A stretch of DNA of 64,000 bases from the NCBI GenBank assembly GCA_032622095.1, contig CP136062.1:137350351-137414350 (forward strand), in the 5' to 3' direction. The DNA is from Siphonodentalium dalli (lineage: Eukaryota; Mollusca; Scaphopoda; Gadilida; Siphonodentaliidae). The notes beneath the pieces were generated by a model. It saw only the letters and a list, made by a program, of their open reading frames with translations. It ran no database searches and was not told the DNA's origin. This document shows positions 45,709 through 57,744 of the stretch, in pieces. Position numbers and translations under genes: made by a program. Each line of letters starts with the position of its first letter. Position 1 is the first letter of the stretch.

Positions 45709-47114
45709 ATAAGACTTAGGCTCAACCCGTTTGGAGATATACGTGTAGCAGGGATGCATAGTGTAGTACATATAGAAGTCGACAACCATTCGCAAGAATA
45801 CATAAGGGCGCGTACACATGGCGGGCAAGAAAATATCAGGTATGCCCCATGTGACTTACTTGACCAATCAAATAAATAATACCGGAAAATATCCGACGTA
45901 GGCAGCGCGCTGATATTTTATCGCCAGTTGGTGATATGTGTTCACCTTGACTGGTGGCCATCGGTATCCGTTAACTAATCTCTATAAGGGACACGCTGGT
46001 AACCGTTCACGCACTCGAGTTATGATCCATCAATAGTATCGCCTGTTTCAACAATTGACTTCGTAATTCCATTTTGGATTGTTTGACATAATCGCTGAGC
46101 TATTATATGGATATGTGTGGGGACATATATATCTTTTGAGGGTTTCCGCTGACGGAGGATTGTCCATGGATTTCCAACTGCACCCCCTCTTGAATCGGGC
46201 CAAAGACCCAAGATCACATAATTGAATTTGCATGCACACCTCCCATCGTCTTTGAAATTCCCACATGGTACCTCACATACCTTGAATTTTGACTGGACAC
46301 CGGGGAGGGAGGGGCCTATAAGAAATTCCAAACCAATAATTTGACCAAAGTAGGAAAAATGCAAATGTTGGTCTAAAACCAAGAATTCCACATACATTAA
46401 TGGTTGAAAAATTAGACTACAAGAACAATTTCAAACCATTGTTGGTGTGAAATTTCCAACTAATATTGTTTCCAAGTTGGCGGGGGTCTCATGTCCCCAC
46501 ATGCACCCATGTAAGTTCGGTAATGTAATGTACACCACAGCCCCATGCACCAAGCAACAATCTCCTGAAAACTTCATATGGGGTCTCAATGGGGGTGGGG
46601 TCATCCGATTTGCCACAAAACCATAATAACATTTGTCACCCCACATATACATGCACTATGAAATTATAAGATTTCCAAATTTCCAAATAACGTGACCACT
46701 TTCTCATTATGCAGACGGTCTTTATGCATGAGATCAGCAACTTTGCTAATCCCACCCGACTTCGGTAATACATGTCAACAGTTGGAAATTTATAAAAAGC
46801 TATGAATTGCCAAAATGGACTATAGGTTATTTACCGGACGCGATTCACGTGAACCAGCATGACTAATACTGTTTGAGCTCAATCAACACCGTCTAAACCG
46901 CCGCGTTCTCACGGGCGTAATCTTTGCAGCAAGAAAATATCAGTGTGCAATTTTACCTGATATTTTCTTGCAGATATTTTCTTGCAGCTTCATGTGTACG
47001 CGCCCTTATGGTTGTGTGGTACCGTTGACCATTGAAAGAATGGAATAACACACAAGTGTTACAATGGAACAGCCTTTTCGGTTGTGCTCGACGGTTACCA
47101 CGCTTTCCTTCCAG
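45709..47114 (+). pseudogene. vWD-like exon interrupted by a transposon (copy B)
   Basis: It has the same structure as 41335-42740, including the transposon at the same point and the same TGA after VDH. The residue after the insertion site is W rather than G (TGG versus GGG), changing GLCGT to WLCGT. Because both copies carry the insertion at the same base, the transposon arrived before the segment was duplicated. Confidence 0.4.
45805..47006. mobile_element. 1.2 kb TA-flanked non-autonomous transposon (copy B)
   Basis: Ends AGGGCGCGTACACATG and CATGTGTACGCGCCCT with TA on both sides, as in copy A. It is almost identical to that copy until its last about 350 bp, where substitutions begin to appear. 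Confidence 0.85.
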
Positions 47115-48724
47115 GTATGGAGTTGAAATTTTTAATTAATTTCGCGCGAAATCAATATCGTTATAAATACATGCATAACAGAATGGCATTTATTTGCAGA
47201 CGACATATAATACAAGCACAGAAGGCGTCTTATTTACTGGAGGGAATGTTCATATAATGAGTACAACAAACGAACTATCGTAGACGAGTTGTGAATCAAA
47301 TTTTCAAACGAGTTTCCTAAAATCTTATTTCCCAACATAACGAGTTGAAGATATTTGACATCAAATGAAAAAAACTAGAGATTTATGCCTTTTTAACAAA
47401 TCAAAATCTTTAAAAGAAGCTGAAAATGCATGCAGAATGCATACATGAACGGACACGGCGTTGGCTGAGACGCTTCACAACCTTTAAAACAGTACTGCGA
47501 GCTCTGACTGGCGACCAAAAATATAATCCCTTAATTGACTTCTTTGTTTTGTGCCTATTTTTGTTAGTGCAACGAAGTTGGACAATAATTTAACTTTAAT
47601 GAACAAATCAATCATTTTGTAATATCTGTTGTTGGTCTCATGCGCGGCTTTTCGAAATAGTATTAATCCGCGCAGTAATTTTGACGCGATGCCAAGTATC
47701 CCGCGAAACACGCGCATATTCATCACAAGTGAGATATAAGGACAAATAATGTAATGGCTTTTTTTTATTGATATAGTAGGCGTTTCATGTGATATAACTG
47801 CATTACGCCGATCGAGCAATTGTTTGTTTTTTTTAGGTAACGGACGATTATCACGTAAAGTGTGCTTTTATTCTCCCATCCATAATAAAACAAAAACAAG
47901 AACTAACACCATGGAACGATATTGAGATATATAAATAATACACGTCTAATAGCAAGATGATACCAGCCTATAAACACTTGGATCGATCTACATGCAATCT
48001 TGTATGCAATAAAAAGTGCTTACACTAAAAAGTGCCCAGTTTGATATTCAGTGACATCCGTTGCCTTTATTTCTTGTCACATCATAGTCCACGCCGCAAA
48101 TTAGGGTTCACTAGGGGAAAAAATTGGGGAAAGATGATTTTTGCGCGATAAATAAGAACATGTTTATGAACAACATGACAAAAGTCCCCTAGAATTCGAG
48201 TTGAGCTTTTTTGAGATATCTTGATTTTTCGCATTGGTTCGAATTCTGAAGCATTTCCATCAGGCCATATGCGAATGCAATCATGAGTAATCCAATTAAT
48301 TCCAAATTCATAATACATTAAAATATATACAAACAATTCCTAGTCGTGAACCATATACGTAGAATATCTGCCCCAAAATGGCCGCCAAAATGGACAAAAT
48401 CGAATGAAAATTATATTTTGTGCAAAATGGAACAGCTTATCCCAAACGAGTGACAACACGCTCGAATTATGTGAGGAAGAATGATTGCAGCGTAAAAGAG
48501 AAACATTTGGTCAGATATAGACGAATTATCTCTAATATATGTCACAAGGTCTCATACAACGGTTAAATCTGGAATTTTTGGGCGCAAAGAAACGGAACAA
48601 TAACGCAATTTCATCTGCACATTTTTTTTATCTTGAATCATGTGATATATATTAATGTAAAATAAACTATTAAATTAAATTTTAGTAGCGAAGAATTGAT
48701 TCTGTAACATTTTTTAGAAGTAGA

Positions 48725-49310
48725 AATATATTCGGTCCTTTCCAAAACTATACTTAATGGGCAATGAACTCAAGTTCGTGTCCTCCTATAAGTATCTCGG
48801 ACATATACTCAACAACGAATTTTCCGATGATAATGATATTATGCGCCAATATCGGTCTATATGCTCACGCTCAAATATGCTTATTAGAAAGTTTTACAAA
48901 TGTTCGCCTAATGTGAAAATGTATTTATTTAAAATGTTCGTATCTCCATTATATTGTGCTCATCTTTGGATTAACTATACCAAACGTTGTTATAGAAAAC
49001 TTACAGTTTGTTATAATAATGCATATAGAAAATTTATGGGTTATGAGAGATCATGTAGTGCGAGTGGGATGTTTGTAGGTGACAGAATGTGTTCTCTGAC
49101 AGTGCTGATTCGAAAGGGTGTGTATGGATTTCGTGTGAGAATTTATAAATCTTTAAACAGTATTTTGAATGCTATTTGTAACTCAGATCTGATCTATCGG
49201 TCAAATCTATTCAATCATTGGAATCAACTTCTTTATATTTAATTTGTAATTATATGTTGTATGTATGACTATATATGGGCATATCTTGCCTGAAATAAAT
49301 ACAATACAAT
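48725..49310 (+). pseudogene. 5'-truncated LINE fragment, reverse transcriptase C-terminus
   Basis: The open frame 48757-49242 reads NELKFVSSYKYLGHILNNEF, DDNDIMRQYRSICSRSNMLI, then FKMFVSPLYCAHLWINYTK and ends SNLFNHWNQLLYI. K-Y-L-G-H followed by D-D-x-D-I-x-R-Q and a CSA-S-x-M-F block is the C-terminal region found in a widespread group of animal LINE reverse transcriptases. The palm (YADD) and endonuclease are absent. A short 3' UTR ends GAAATAAATACAATACAAT near 49310. It belongs to a different LINE family from the other three. Confidence 0.8.
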
Positions 49311-49906
49311 AGCAGTCTCACAAATGTGACCGATCATCGTTTCTTTTGATATATAGACCATCAAATCTTTCAAAATGCACTGCTATCGAACAGTATGGGA
49401 CATATTCATACAGTAATGGGTGAAATATGTAGATTCTATTGTCCGTGTCTTAAAATCGTAACCATATATTTGCCTCCGATCGTGGTAAAACACGAATATT
49501 TCGCTTTTATCACAATAATGCATGGTGGTATACTATGAGCACAATTTATCAAAACACAAAGGAGTACCATATACTATATCGTCAAAAAATCTAAACTTGA
49601 CAAAAACTGCCAACATACTCTGTGACATAGACTGTCTTTATACCTGGAAATAATAGTTTAGTTACCTCCACGTACCGCGTGGTCACTGCCTTCATTTATA
49701 TAATTCACACCAATCATGCCATTTACTGACTAATATGCATAATTGTATCCAAAGTTGTCGCAAGATGAAGAATATGAGCATAGCAATAAATTTTAAACGA
49801 GATGATAGAGGACTAAGACACACCAATCTCACATTAGACTATGTCATACAGGAAGTCAATGACCGACATTAAAATTATTACCCGGCGGGTAAACGTTTCA
49901 TGGTGA
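49311..49906. other. No gene recognised; possible LINE 5' UTR
   Basis: Sequence between two LINEs. The 3' part may be the 5' UTR of the element at 49907, but no boundary is visible. Confidence 0.4.
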
Positions 49907-52900
49907 CACCAGACGATATACAGAGATAAGAGGAGGAAAAATTACATTCATAAATATGACTCATTGAAAATTTTGACACTAAACGTGTGTGGTTTGAAAA
50001 GACGCTTAAAATGCCCCGAGTTTGTAGAATTTTGTAATGAATTTGACATTTTATGTTTTTTTGAATCCAAAACCGACGACTGTGATGAACTGATTCTCGA
50101 GGGTTTCAAATTTACCGCAAAAAATCGCCAAAAGTTTTCATTTCGAAAATCTGGGGGGATTGTCATCGCATATTGTAAAGAACTCGAAAACTACATTAGT
50201 CCCATTGCGTCCGATTTCAAGTGTATACATTGGGTCAAAGTCTCGAAAATCATTATCAAGTCGAATGGGGATATGATGATAGGGGCCGTATACATTCCAC
50301 ATGAAAGAACCAAATTTGCTAATAAAGAATTGTTCAATGAAATTGAATGCGAATATCTCAGCAAAGCATTAGATTGTGAAAAGGTGATCATTACTGGAGA
50401 TTTCAATGCCCGCACTGCAGAACTGAGTGACTACGATGAGTTTTATACCGACAGAGATAATTTAGATACATGTAGTGATAATATAGTGATACAGAAAGAT
50501 ATATCTAGACTAACCGAATTTGGTTTCTCGCTGAAACGGAAAAACAGTGATAAAACGGTTAATAGCCACGGCAGGTTACTCATAGACATGTGTCGGAGAT
50601 CTGATCTATTCATTGTAAATAGCAGATTCGGTTGGGATGCGAAAATTGGTAAACTCACATGTAAAAACTCATCAGTAGTTGATTATGTAATTTGTAACAC
50701 CGACTGTCTGTGTTCGTTCAAAACGTTTGTAGTAAGCGAGTTTAGTTCATTACGGTCAGACGCACACTGTGCATTAACATTTACATTGACATCGAAGCGA
50801 AAACCCCCAAAATATAATGTAGATAATAGAGATTCAGGAACACCGAAACCCGCAAGATGGGACCATTCGCTTTGTAAGGAATACATCGGACATATAAATG
50901 ATGCTAACATTGATTTAGCGATTCAAATGTTTGATGAAAGCATACAATCCGAAAATCCTCCGAAAGAAAACGTGAATAACTTGACGGACAAAGTTGTAGA
51001 AATTTTAGTTGGTTCAGCCCTAAACACTTTCGGTAGGCGAAATAAGTATTTCAAGAAAACCGATGATTAACCATACACAAAAACCGACAAACCCTGGCTA
51101 ACCCCCGAATGCAACAGTATGCGGAAAAATTACAAGAAAAAACTAAGAATCTACCTTAATGGCCGCAGTGACAGTAACAGAACAGAACTCCGCCAGAGCG
51201 AGACAGAATATAAAAAGTGCCTGAATAAATCAATTAAAATATACGAAAATGAAATGCAGATTAAGATGGAACATCTCTATAAACACGACCCGAAAGCTTT
51301 TTGGAAATCAGTAAAGGGGCGCGACACTGCGCGATATATTGGCGTGAATATTGATGAGTTCAGTAGACATTTTAAGCAGCTAAATACACCACACGATCCC
51401 AATGATCCAGATATATCATTCGACCATGATAATGGGGTACCGACCGATACTCCCACGGCTACAATCTCGGACAGATCGGATTTACTTAACACACCCATTA
51501 CTGAGGGTGAAATCGCCACTTGTATACGCCATTTAAAGTCAGACAAAGCATCATCCGATGACGGAATCCGCAACGAATACATAAAAGCTTCAGCGGGAAA
51601 ACTCATGCCGTTACTGATAAAACTCTTTAACTACATGCTCGATATAGGGTGTATTCCGGATTCATGGCTTGTGGGTTCTATTATCCCAATATATAAAAAG
51701 AAAGGAAGCAAGCAGGAACCAGGCAATTATAGGGGTATAACATTACTGAGTTGTTTGGGGAAAATATTTACGTCAATTTTGAATACGAGACTCACACAAT
51801 TTTCTCATACGTTCAATGTAATTCACGAAAATCAGTCAGGATTTCGAAAAAAGCACTCGACCATTGACAACATTTTTATAATTAATTCTTTACTTGAAAT
51901 TGCTAGATATAAGAAAAAGAAGATGTTCTGTGCATTCATAGATTTCGAGAAAGCTTTTGATATATAGAGTTTGGAGAGAAGGTATGTGGTATAAACTCAG
52001 ATTAAACCAAATCACTGGTAAAATATATCGCGTAATTGTGAATATGTATGACAATTTTAAGTCGAAAGTATTAGCAAATGGCCAAGAGTCAGAGCCGTTC
52101 CCTTCTGTAGTTGGTTTAAAACAGGGTGATAATGCCCTTTTCTTTTTTCCTTGTACATAAATGATCTGAGCGATTTTTTGGCCAGTGCAGACGTAGAGGG
52201 AATGGGAACAGTTTCTAATGAAATGGAGAGAAAACTAGACTGTTATCTGAAATTGTGTGTCCTTTTTTACGCTGACGATACCGTTTTATTCGCCGAATCA
52301 AAAACAGATCTGCAGTACCAGTTGAACTGTTTCGAAGACTACTGCCATATATGGAAACTAAAGGTTAACATTCCGAAAACCAAGGTAGTTTACTTCTCAC
52401 GGGGGCGACAACCCAAACATCTTGGCTTTTCATTCAATAATATTAATCAAGAAGTGGCTAGCTCATTCAACTATTTAGGTATACCTCTTTCCAGAAATGG
52501 GTCATTTACAGAAGCTAAACGCGCTGCAGTTAGAACAGCTACTCACTCAATGTATGCAGTCTTCAGAATCGGACGTGTACACAATCTATCGATCAATGCG
52601 CATTTGCGATTATTTGACACTATGGTTTTACCCATTCTTATTTATGGTTCAGAAATATGGGGAGTGGGAGACAATTCCATCATAGAAAGGATGCATTTGA
52701 AATTTTGTAAAATGTTGCTACACTTGAGATCCACCACTCCCAGCTTCATGGTATACGGTGAACTGGGACGATACTCCCTCGATGTCACCATTAAGGTGAG
52801 GATAATTAGCTATTGGATCAAGCTTTTGAACGGATCAGTTAATTCTCTCGCCCAAAAACTATATCAAACTGCCCTCATGATATCCGAAACTGATGGATTT

Positions 52901-53715
52901 TACACACCTTGGCTGAGAAAAGTGAAGAGTATTTTAAATGATTGTGGGTTATCATATATGTGGATCGGACAGAATCCCGCCATAGATTTAAATATAACCA
53001 TATCGCTGGTGAAACAGAAACTGACTGATCAATATATTCAACAATGGCATGCATCGTGTAAACGCTCCAGTCGAGGAGAAATATACAGGATATTAAAACC
53101 GAAATTTGGTCAGGAATATTACATCTCCGAGTTTCGTGATGACATAAAATTTACCCTAGCTCGATTCAGAACAAGCAACCACTCATTACCAATAGAAAAG
53201 GGTAGGTGGCATAGTACACCCCGTGATGATCGAATATGTACACTATGTAACAACGGCCAAATCGGTGACGAAATTCACTATATGTTTACTGTCAATCATT
53301 GTCAACAGAGCGAAAAATGCTGTTGCACAAGTCATATTGGAATTACCCAAGTCCAATGAAACTAAGAATCTTGTTCTCCACGAGAAAACCATCGATAGCT
53401 AGGAGACTCTGTAAATTTGTCAAGATTATGGAGGGTCGACTAGTTACTCGATGAGGTCAGGAGGAGGCCGCATACTATGCCTCCCCACGGCTGTGCATTG
53501 GGTTGGTATGGTGTGGGGGTCCTCGTTGGTCTTATCCAGTGACTGTTTTACCCCGTCCCTGATAGATTACAGCCAGAACAATATATTTGTATTGAATTGA
53601 TATATTCCTTATTCGCCCAACACTGCCTCTGATATTATGTATACATATGTAAACATGTTTTCTTTCAACCATTGATGTATGGTATAAGAAATAAATCTAT
53701 TCTATTCTATTCTGT
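49907..53715 (+). pseudogene. Nearly full-length non-LTR retrotransposon with few disabling changes
   Basis: The endonuclease begins at about 49964 (LTLNVCGLKRRLK) and contains ITGDFNAR and SSLRSDAHCAL. An in-frame TAA at 51068 is the only stop before the reverse transcriptase, which continues in the same frame from 51119 (HLKSDKASSDDGIRNEYIK, YRGITLLSCLGK). A small insertion at about 51960 breaks AFD-VWR; a second indel at about 52130, after GLKQGD, restores the frame (LYINDL, YADDTV). Near 53285 the C-terminal zinc motif is lost after CTLCNNGQIGDEIHY. The 3' end is a TTCTA repeat at 53698-53714. A decayed but young-looking copy, closest in this window to the minus-strand element at 29.8-32.2 kb. 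Confidence 0.85.
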
Positions 53716-53964
53716 ACATCAACCAAATAATAAAGCAAATACACTGTTGGAGAGACGAAAAAAAGATAGACGATATTGTTTGTGAACATTCGCCATGCAA
53801 ATAACAGAATACAACAAATGAGAAAATACCACCAACATACATCTGTGAGGTTTGTTGGATGACGTGTTGCGTCACTCCGACAACAGTCCCGATATAATCA
53901 TGCACAGATATATTCGTAATCCAGACATACTCCATACGTCGGAGTCAGATTAGAGTTGGGTTTG

Positions 53965-53970
53965 TTTATT
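53965..53970 (-). promoter_or_regulatory. Polyadenylation signal of the LamG-PAN gene
   Basis: AATAAA on the minus strand, about 155 bp downstream of the stop codon at 54126. The position suits a 3' UTR; cleavage-site evidence is lacking. Confidence 0.5.
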
Positions 53971-54125
53971 TTCTACATGTATCTCAAATTGGGCGTCTTT
54001 CGTCCATACTTGCCAACAATTCTCTAGTATGTTCAGTGGACTCGGAGGTGAATACACATCGTCGAGTTAAAAAGTGTTTTGTTTTCACATGCCATTGGCA
54101 AATTTCATGCACCCAGTCTTCTGTC

Positions 54126-54556
54126 CTATGTCTCCCTTATAGCGTAGTATCTCGAACCACTCGATTGTTCGAGGACGGAAGCAACTCCTCGGAACATAGT
54201 ACAGTTGACGCCATACGCACCCTCATTTGTAACCACGGCAACTGATCGGCATCCATCTACCCTCATACAAAGCCGCATACATAGCTTCCGATCATTTGCA
54301 ATTAGTGGCTGGCCAATCGTTATCTCTTCTGCGGTCGGTACCTTGTCACGTGATATCATATAGAAGTGACCAGAAGTTCGTACGCTCGGTACAAATCCCT
54401 GATTGCTGACAAAAGTATCCCAGGCTGTGCTTTGCGTGAGGCATGTCATGTCAACAGTGTCGTTGCCATGCCGATGTATAGGGCCTGTTCTATCTCTCGT
54501 TCTTGCAGTCACACAGTATGTCCTGACAGGTTCTGTCCCTTTCGGTTCAAGCATAA
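54126..54556 (-). CDS. LamG-PAN protein, exon 2 (PAN/apple domain)
   Basis: This is the last exon of a two-exon minus-strand gene. The acceptor TTTTATTTACAG precedes it and the join to exon 1 is in phase 1, giving V247 across the junction; the total, 739 + 431 bp, is exactly 390 codons. It encodes residues 247-389. After a linker with C261 and C285, residues from about 309 to 389 resemble a PAN/apple domain: an FYMISRDKVP start, then CMRLCMRVDGCRSVAVV (C339, C343, C349) and NCTMF (C365). PAN domains bind proteins or glycans and occur in extracellular proteins. The stop is TAG at 54126-54128. Domain boundaries before C339 are uncertain. Confidence 0.75.
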
Positions 54557-56821
54557 CTGTAAATAAAATGCAGATTCGCTTTTGGAGAACATACATATAG
54601 CTAAAGAACAATATGTAACATTCGATTGTCGCTAAATAAGTGTAAACTCCTCGAAACTCCAACGTAAATCATTTTGTTGAATTTATCGTTTTGTTTTGCA
54701 TAATATAGTGGCATATATTCTTCAGTGAATATTCGAATATTCGCATGACGTACTTAAACGTTATCAGAACTGCGCTGCTGTGGCATTGTTGTGTCGATAT
54801 GAGACACCATGGCGACAGTGGGACCAAAACTTGTCTGCGAAAAAGAAATATATTACTAGGCTTGGATTGGGACTCCAACATTGTAAGTAGCTATTCTAAA
54901 AAAATTGATGTAGTTATTGATACGACAATACACACTGTTATCATGTTATCAGCCTTCCGACGACAAATCGCACTGTCGCCCACTGACCAGTATGACATTA
55001 TTTGTGTTCCCCGTTTGATGTTCTATTGCAAGAATATCTCCAGACACACACAGTGCAATACCACAGCTATTTCACATACATACATACCAGAATCATAAAT
55101 CTTATATACACCAAAGGGTTCGCAAAAAAGCACAAGTTGTGGTGTTGGCACAGTTGGCTAATTTGCATATATTTTAGTTAACACTAATATTTGAACTTTT
55201 AATTTGATACTTTTATCGGGAAAGTGTTATTCTATACTTGTTCAATAGAAATGTATGGGTAATTCAAAACATTCTTGTCAAAATTATGGTGTGGTATTTA
55301 ACAAGTCGATGGCTTGATGTAGGTTGGTTATAAATTATTGCTGGTGTACAACGATTTAAATATGTTTGTCGCGCATGAATTCGACTGTACGGATATCCCT
55401 TTTCCAGATTTCTTCGACGTGTTTATTGCAACATGGATGTTCTTGAGAGTGCTGATTTATATGAATCCACATTTATGAAATCGACAACTTCCCAATATAT
55501 AGCTTTCGGGAGGTCTTAATGAATATGTCAAAATACAAAACATTGTTTATTGGTTTACATTGCATGGACAAATTTTGACGAATTAACCACCAGATTAATG
55601 ATAAATACACGGCGATTATAACAAAATCTGAGCGAGTTGACTAACTTATTTGAATAGACATCCTAGGGCGATACTGAGTCACAGAAACTATAATCCCGAG
55701 TGAAAGCTTTCGTGCGATGCGATAACTTATAGTGCAACGTCGTGCGTGTGAAAGATAAGGAATTTGTCTTTAGTAGTCGGATAACAAAACAGTTGATGTC
55801 CTTCTTTTCGGGAGACATTAAGATGTGTCACCCGCTCGAGAACGGGATGACCACCCGAGCTGCGCTCCCCGGGGTTCCAGGCACCGGCTGACAAATACCA
55901 ATGTCTCTCTCGAGCGGCGACAATAATGTATACCACGCTCAATATTTGGTTTCAGCGGAAGCGTCATCGGCGTTGTTTTATAATTTAATTGCGTAATTCA
56001 AACAGACTATTTTATAATGGCTGAGCAAACGGAGTAAGTTGGCGAACACATTTCCCTTTACATTTCTCGGGTACTTAAATTCACATTAAATCTTCAAATG
56101 CCAACTAGTCAGTGTAAGCTTTTATCGCGTCCACGGTCACTTAAGCACAAATGTTTATTGACGGGGAAGTTACATGGTACATGTATGGTAGTCCTATTGG
56201 CATAACTAATTTGTTTCTATATGGAGTAGTATCCGGTGGTATTGGTGAATTGCTCTATTTTGTCCTCTGAATGTGACACAATAACACATGGTTTATTTTG
56301 GGCTTGAATAGTTTGCGTTCCTTCCATTTCTTTACGAAATGGATTCTCTCATTCAGTTATAAATAAGACGTATACATTGGAAGGGTCTATTGTTCATCTG
56401 GACGGATGTTCAGGAAATAAAAGCAGACGGCAGATAATAGAAAATGCAGAAGGAATCATATCCCTTTGTGGGAAAAGTTCAGATAATAAGTTCAACAAAG
56501 TTGTTGAACTTATTATCTGAAAAATTCCTTTGGAGTAACTACTCGTCAATGAGTTTGTGGTAAAGAACGGTCATTTTGATGGGCGACGAAAGAATAAACG
56601 CACTTTACAGTCCTCCGTTTTTAGACATTCCGGACGTAGTTCCAAAATTATAAGCGGAATATAATTATATAGAGCCGCTTCTAGAAGTCGACATGACATT
56701 GCCAATGGGTTTAGAGGCTATATTAGACCTCATAGCTTCAGTCATATGAAAGAAATAGAGTTTATATAGTGCCAAATTAGATTGTTTTTAAAGGCGGTGC
56801 TCGTGTTAGATCACTACTCAC
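54557..56821 (-). other. Intron of the LamG-PAN gene
   Basis: 2265 bp, running from a GTGAGT donor at 56821-56816 to a TTTATTTACAG acceptor ending at 54557. It contains a repeat-element copy at 56325-56565. Other open frames inside it, on either strand, have no recognised domain. Confidence 0.7.
56325..56565. mobile_element. Non-autonomous element, relative of 22429-22665
   Basis: It shares CAGTTATAAA, ACGTATACATTG, TCTATTGTTCATCTGGA and TAACTACTCGTCAATGA with the 22.4 kb copy. It contains a perfect palindrome, CAGATAATAAGTTCAAC with GTTGAACTTATTATCTG, at about 56481-56520. The same half-palindrome occurs at 411-430. Edges are where the match to the other copy fades. Confidence 0.6.
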
Positions 56822-57560
56822 CACCCGGTGTCAGCTTCCATTTCTTTGGCAAACAGTTTCCAATTATTCCGTTGATCATCCCTGCTTCTACTTGGGCGTC
56901 GTAGACTTGCAGACAGTTAATGCGCATCCGCAGAGTATTAACATCCCTATCATCAAAGGAACCACCGATGCGCATTCTTCCGGAACTCGGCAAGAAGATG
57001 CTGTTTGGGAAATCATCATCCTGATTAATAACCTCGTTACCATTGATGTAAACCTTCAAAGTTCCGCTTTCAAAATCGCGCATAAAGACGAAGTGGCTCC
57101 ATTGTGCAGACGGCAACATGTCTGACAGAGCGACAGACCCAATGGAAACTCCAAATTCGTCCCAAAAGTTTAAGAGAATGGTTCCCTCCATGGCCCAGAT
57201 CTTGATTATGTCTCCAGTCTCATAACGGTAGTTCAAGAGGGTTCCCGTTAGGTCACCATTTGGGTACACCATCATGGCAACGGTGAAATCCTTTGTCGGA
57301 AACTGGTCTGAGAATTTTACGTCGTATGTCGACCCATCGAGCACCAGCGACAGGTATGGTATTTTTGGACTGCCATCTTCGTATGGGTAGCATGGTTTCT
57401 CGTCTGTCTGTGTCGTCGGTTCGAAATCGGCGTTCTGTGAGAGTTCGGTTACTCCCGTGGTCTCGGAGAGAGGCCAGTTGAGAACCGGAGCAGGCAAAGA
57501 TGAGGACGCAGATACGAGAAACACTGCAACTAGAAATAAAATACGTAGTGGTGTATACAT
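56822..57560 (-). CDS. LamG-PAN protein, exon 1 (signal peptide and LamG-like jellyroll)
   Basis: The start ATG is at 57560-57558. Residues 1 to about 20 are a typical signal peptide (RILFLVAVFLVSASS), so the product is secreted. Residues about 26-238 form a concanavalin-A/LamG-like jellyroll: VLNWPLSETTG at the start, SLVLDGSTYDVKFSD, DFTVAMMVYPNGDL, LPSAQWSHFVFMRD, GTLKVYINGNEV, then RINCLQVYDAQV and GNCLPKKW. Cysteines C57, C216 and C236 are visible. These domains bind glycans or matrix proteins. The exon ends at a GTGAGT donor in phase 1. With exon 2, the 389-residue protein would be a soluble LamG-PAN recognition molecule. No orthologue name can be given from the sequence. Confidence 0.85.
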
Positions 57561-57744
57561 GTATGATATGTCAGTGTGATATGTAGCAATATTAGGCGAT
57601 TAGCCAATAATACATGATAATACACGACCATTCTAATTATCTTTTTGCCATCATTTTGTATTTGGAAAGACGGGATGAGCTATTTGTATGCCTCTAACGG
57701 TATAGAGTCAATTCTAGTGAAATTCATTCTGGTTTTAACAAATG

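Larger units (their letters stand above)
44205..48577. repeat. Tandem duplication, copy B (4.37 kb)
   Basis: It matches copy A at an offset of 4374 bp, dropping to 4373 at the end through small indels. It starts inside the left arm of the foldback element. It ends at GGAATTT (48571-48577), after which single-copy sequence TTGGGCGCAAAG begins. Its 47115-48577 stretch, like its counterpart, has no recognised gene; a minus open frame at 48082-48336 differs from copy A by several amino-acid changes with no sign of constraint. Confidence 0.95.

Noticed and set aside
39831-48577. Pair of LTRs of a retrovirus-like element
   Set aside because: The copies are adjacent, with no internal region, no TG...CA ends and no primer-binding site or gag-pol.
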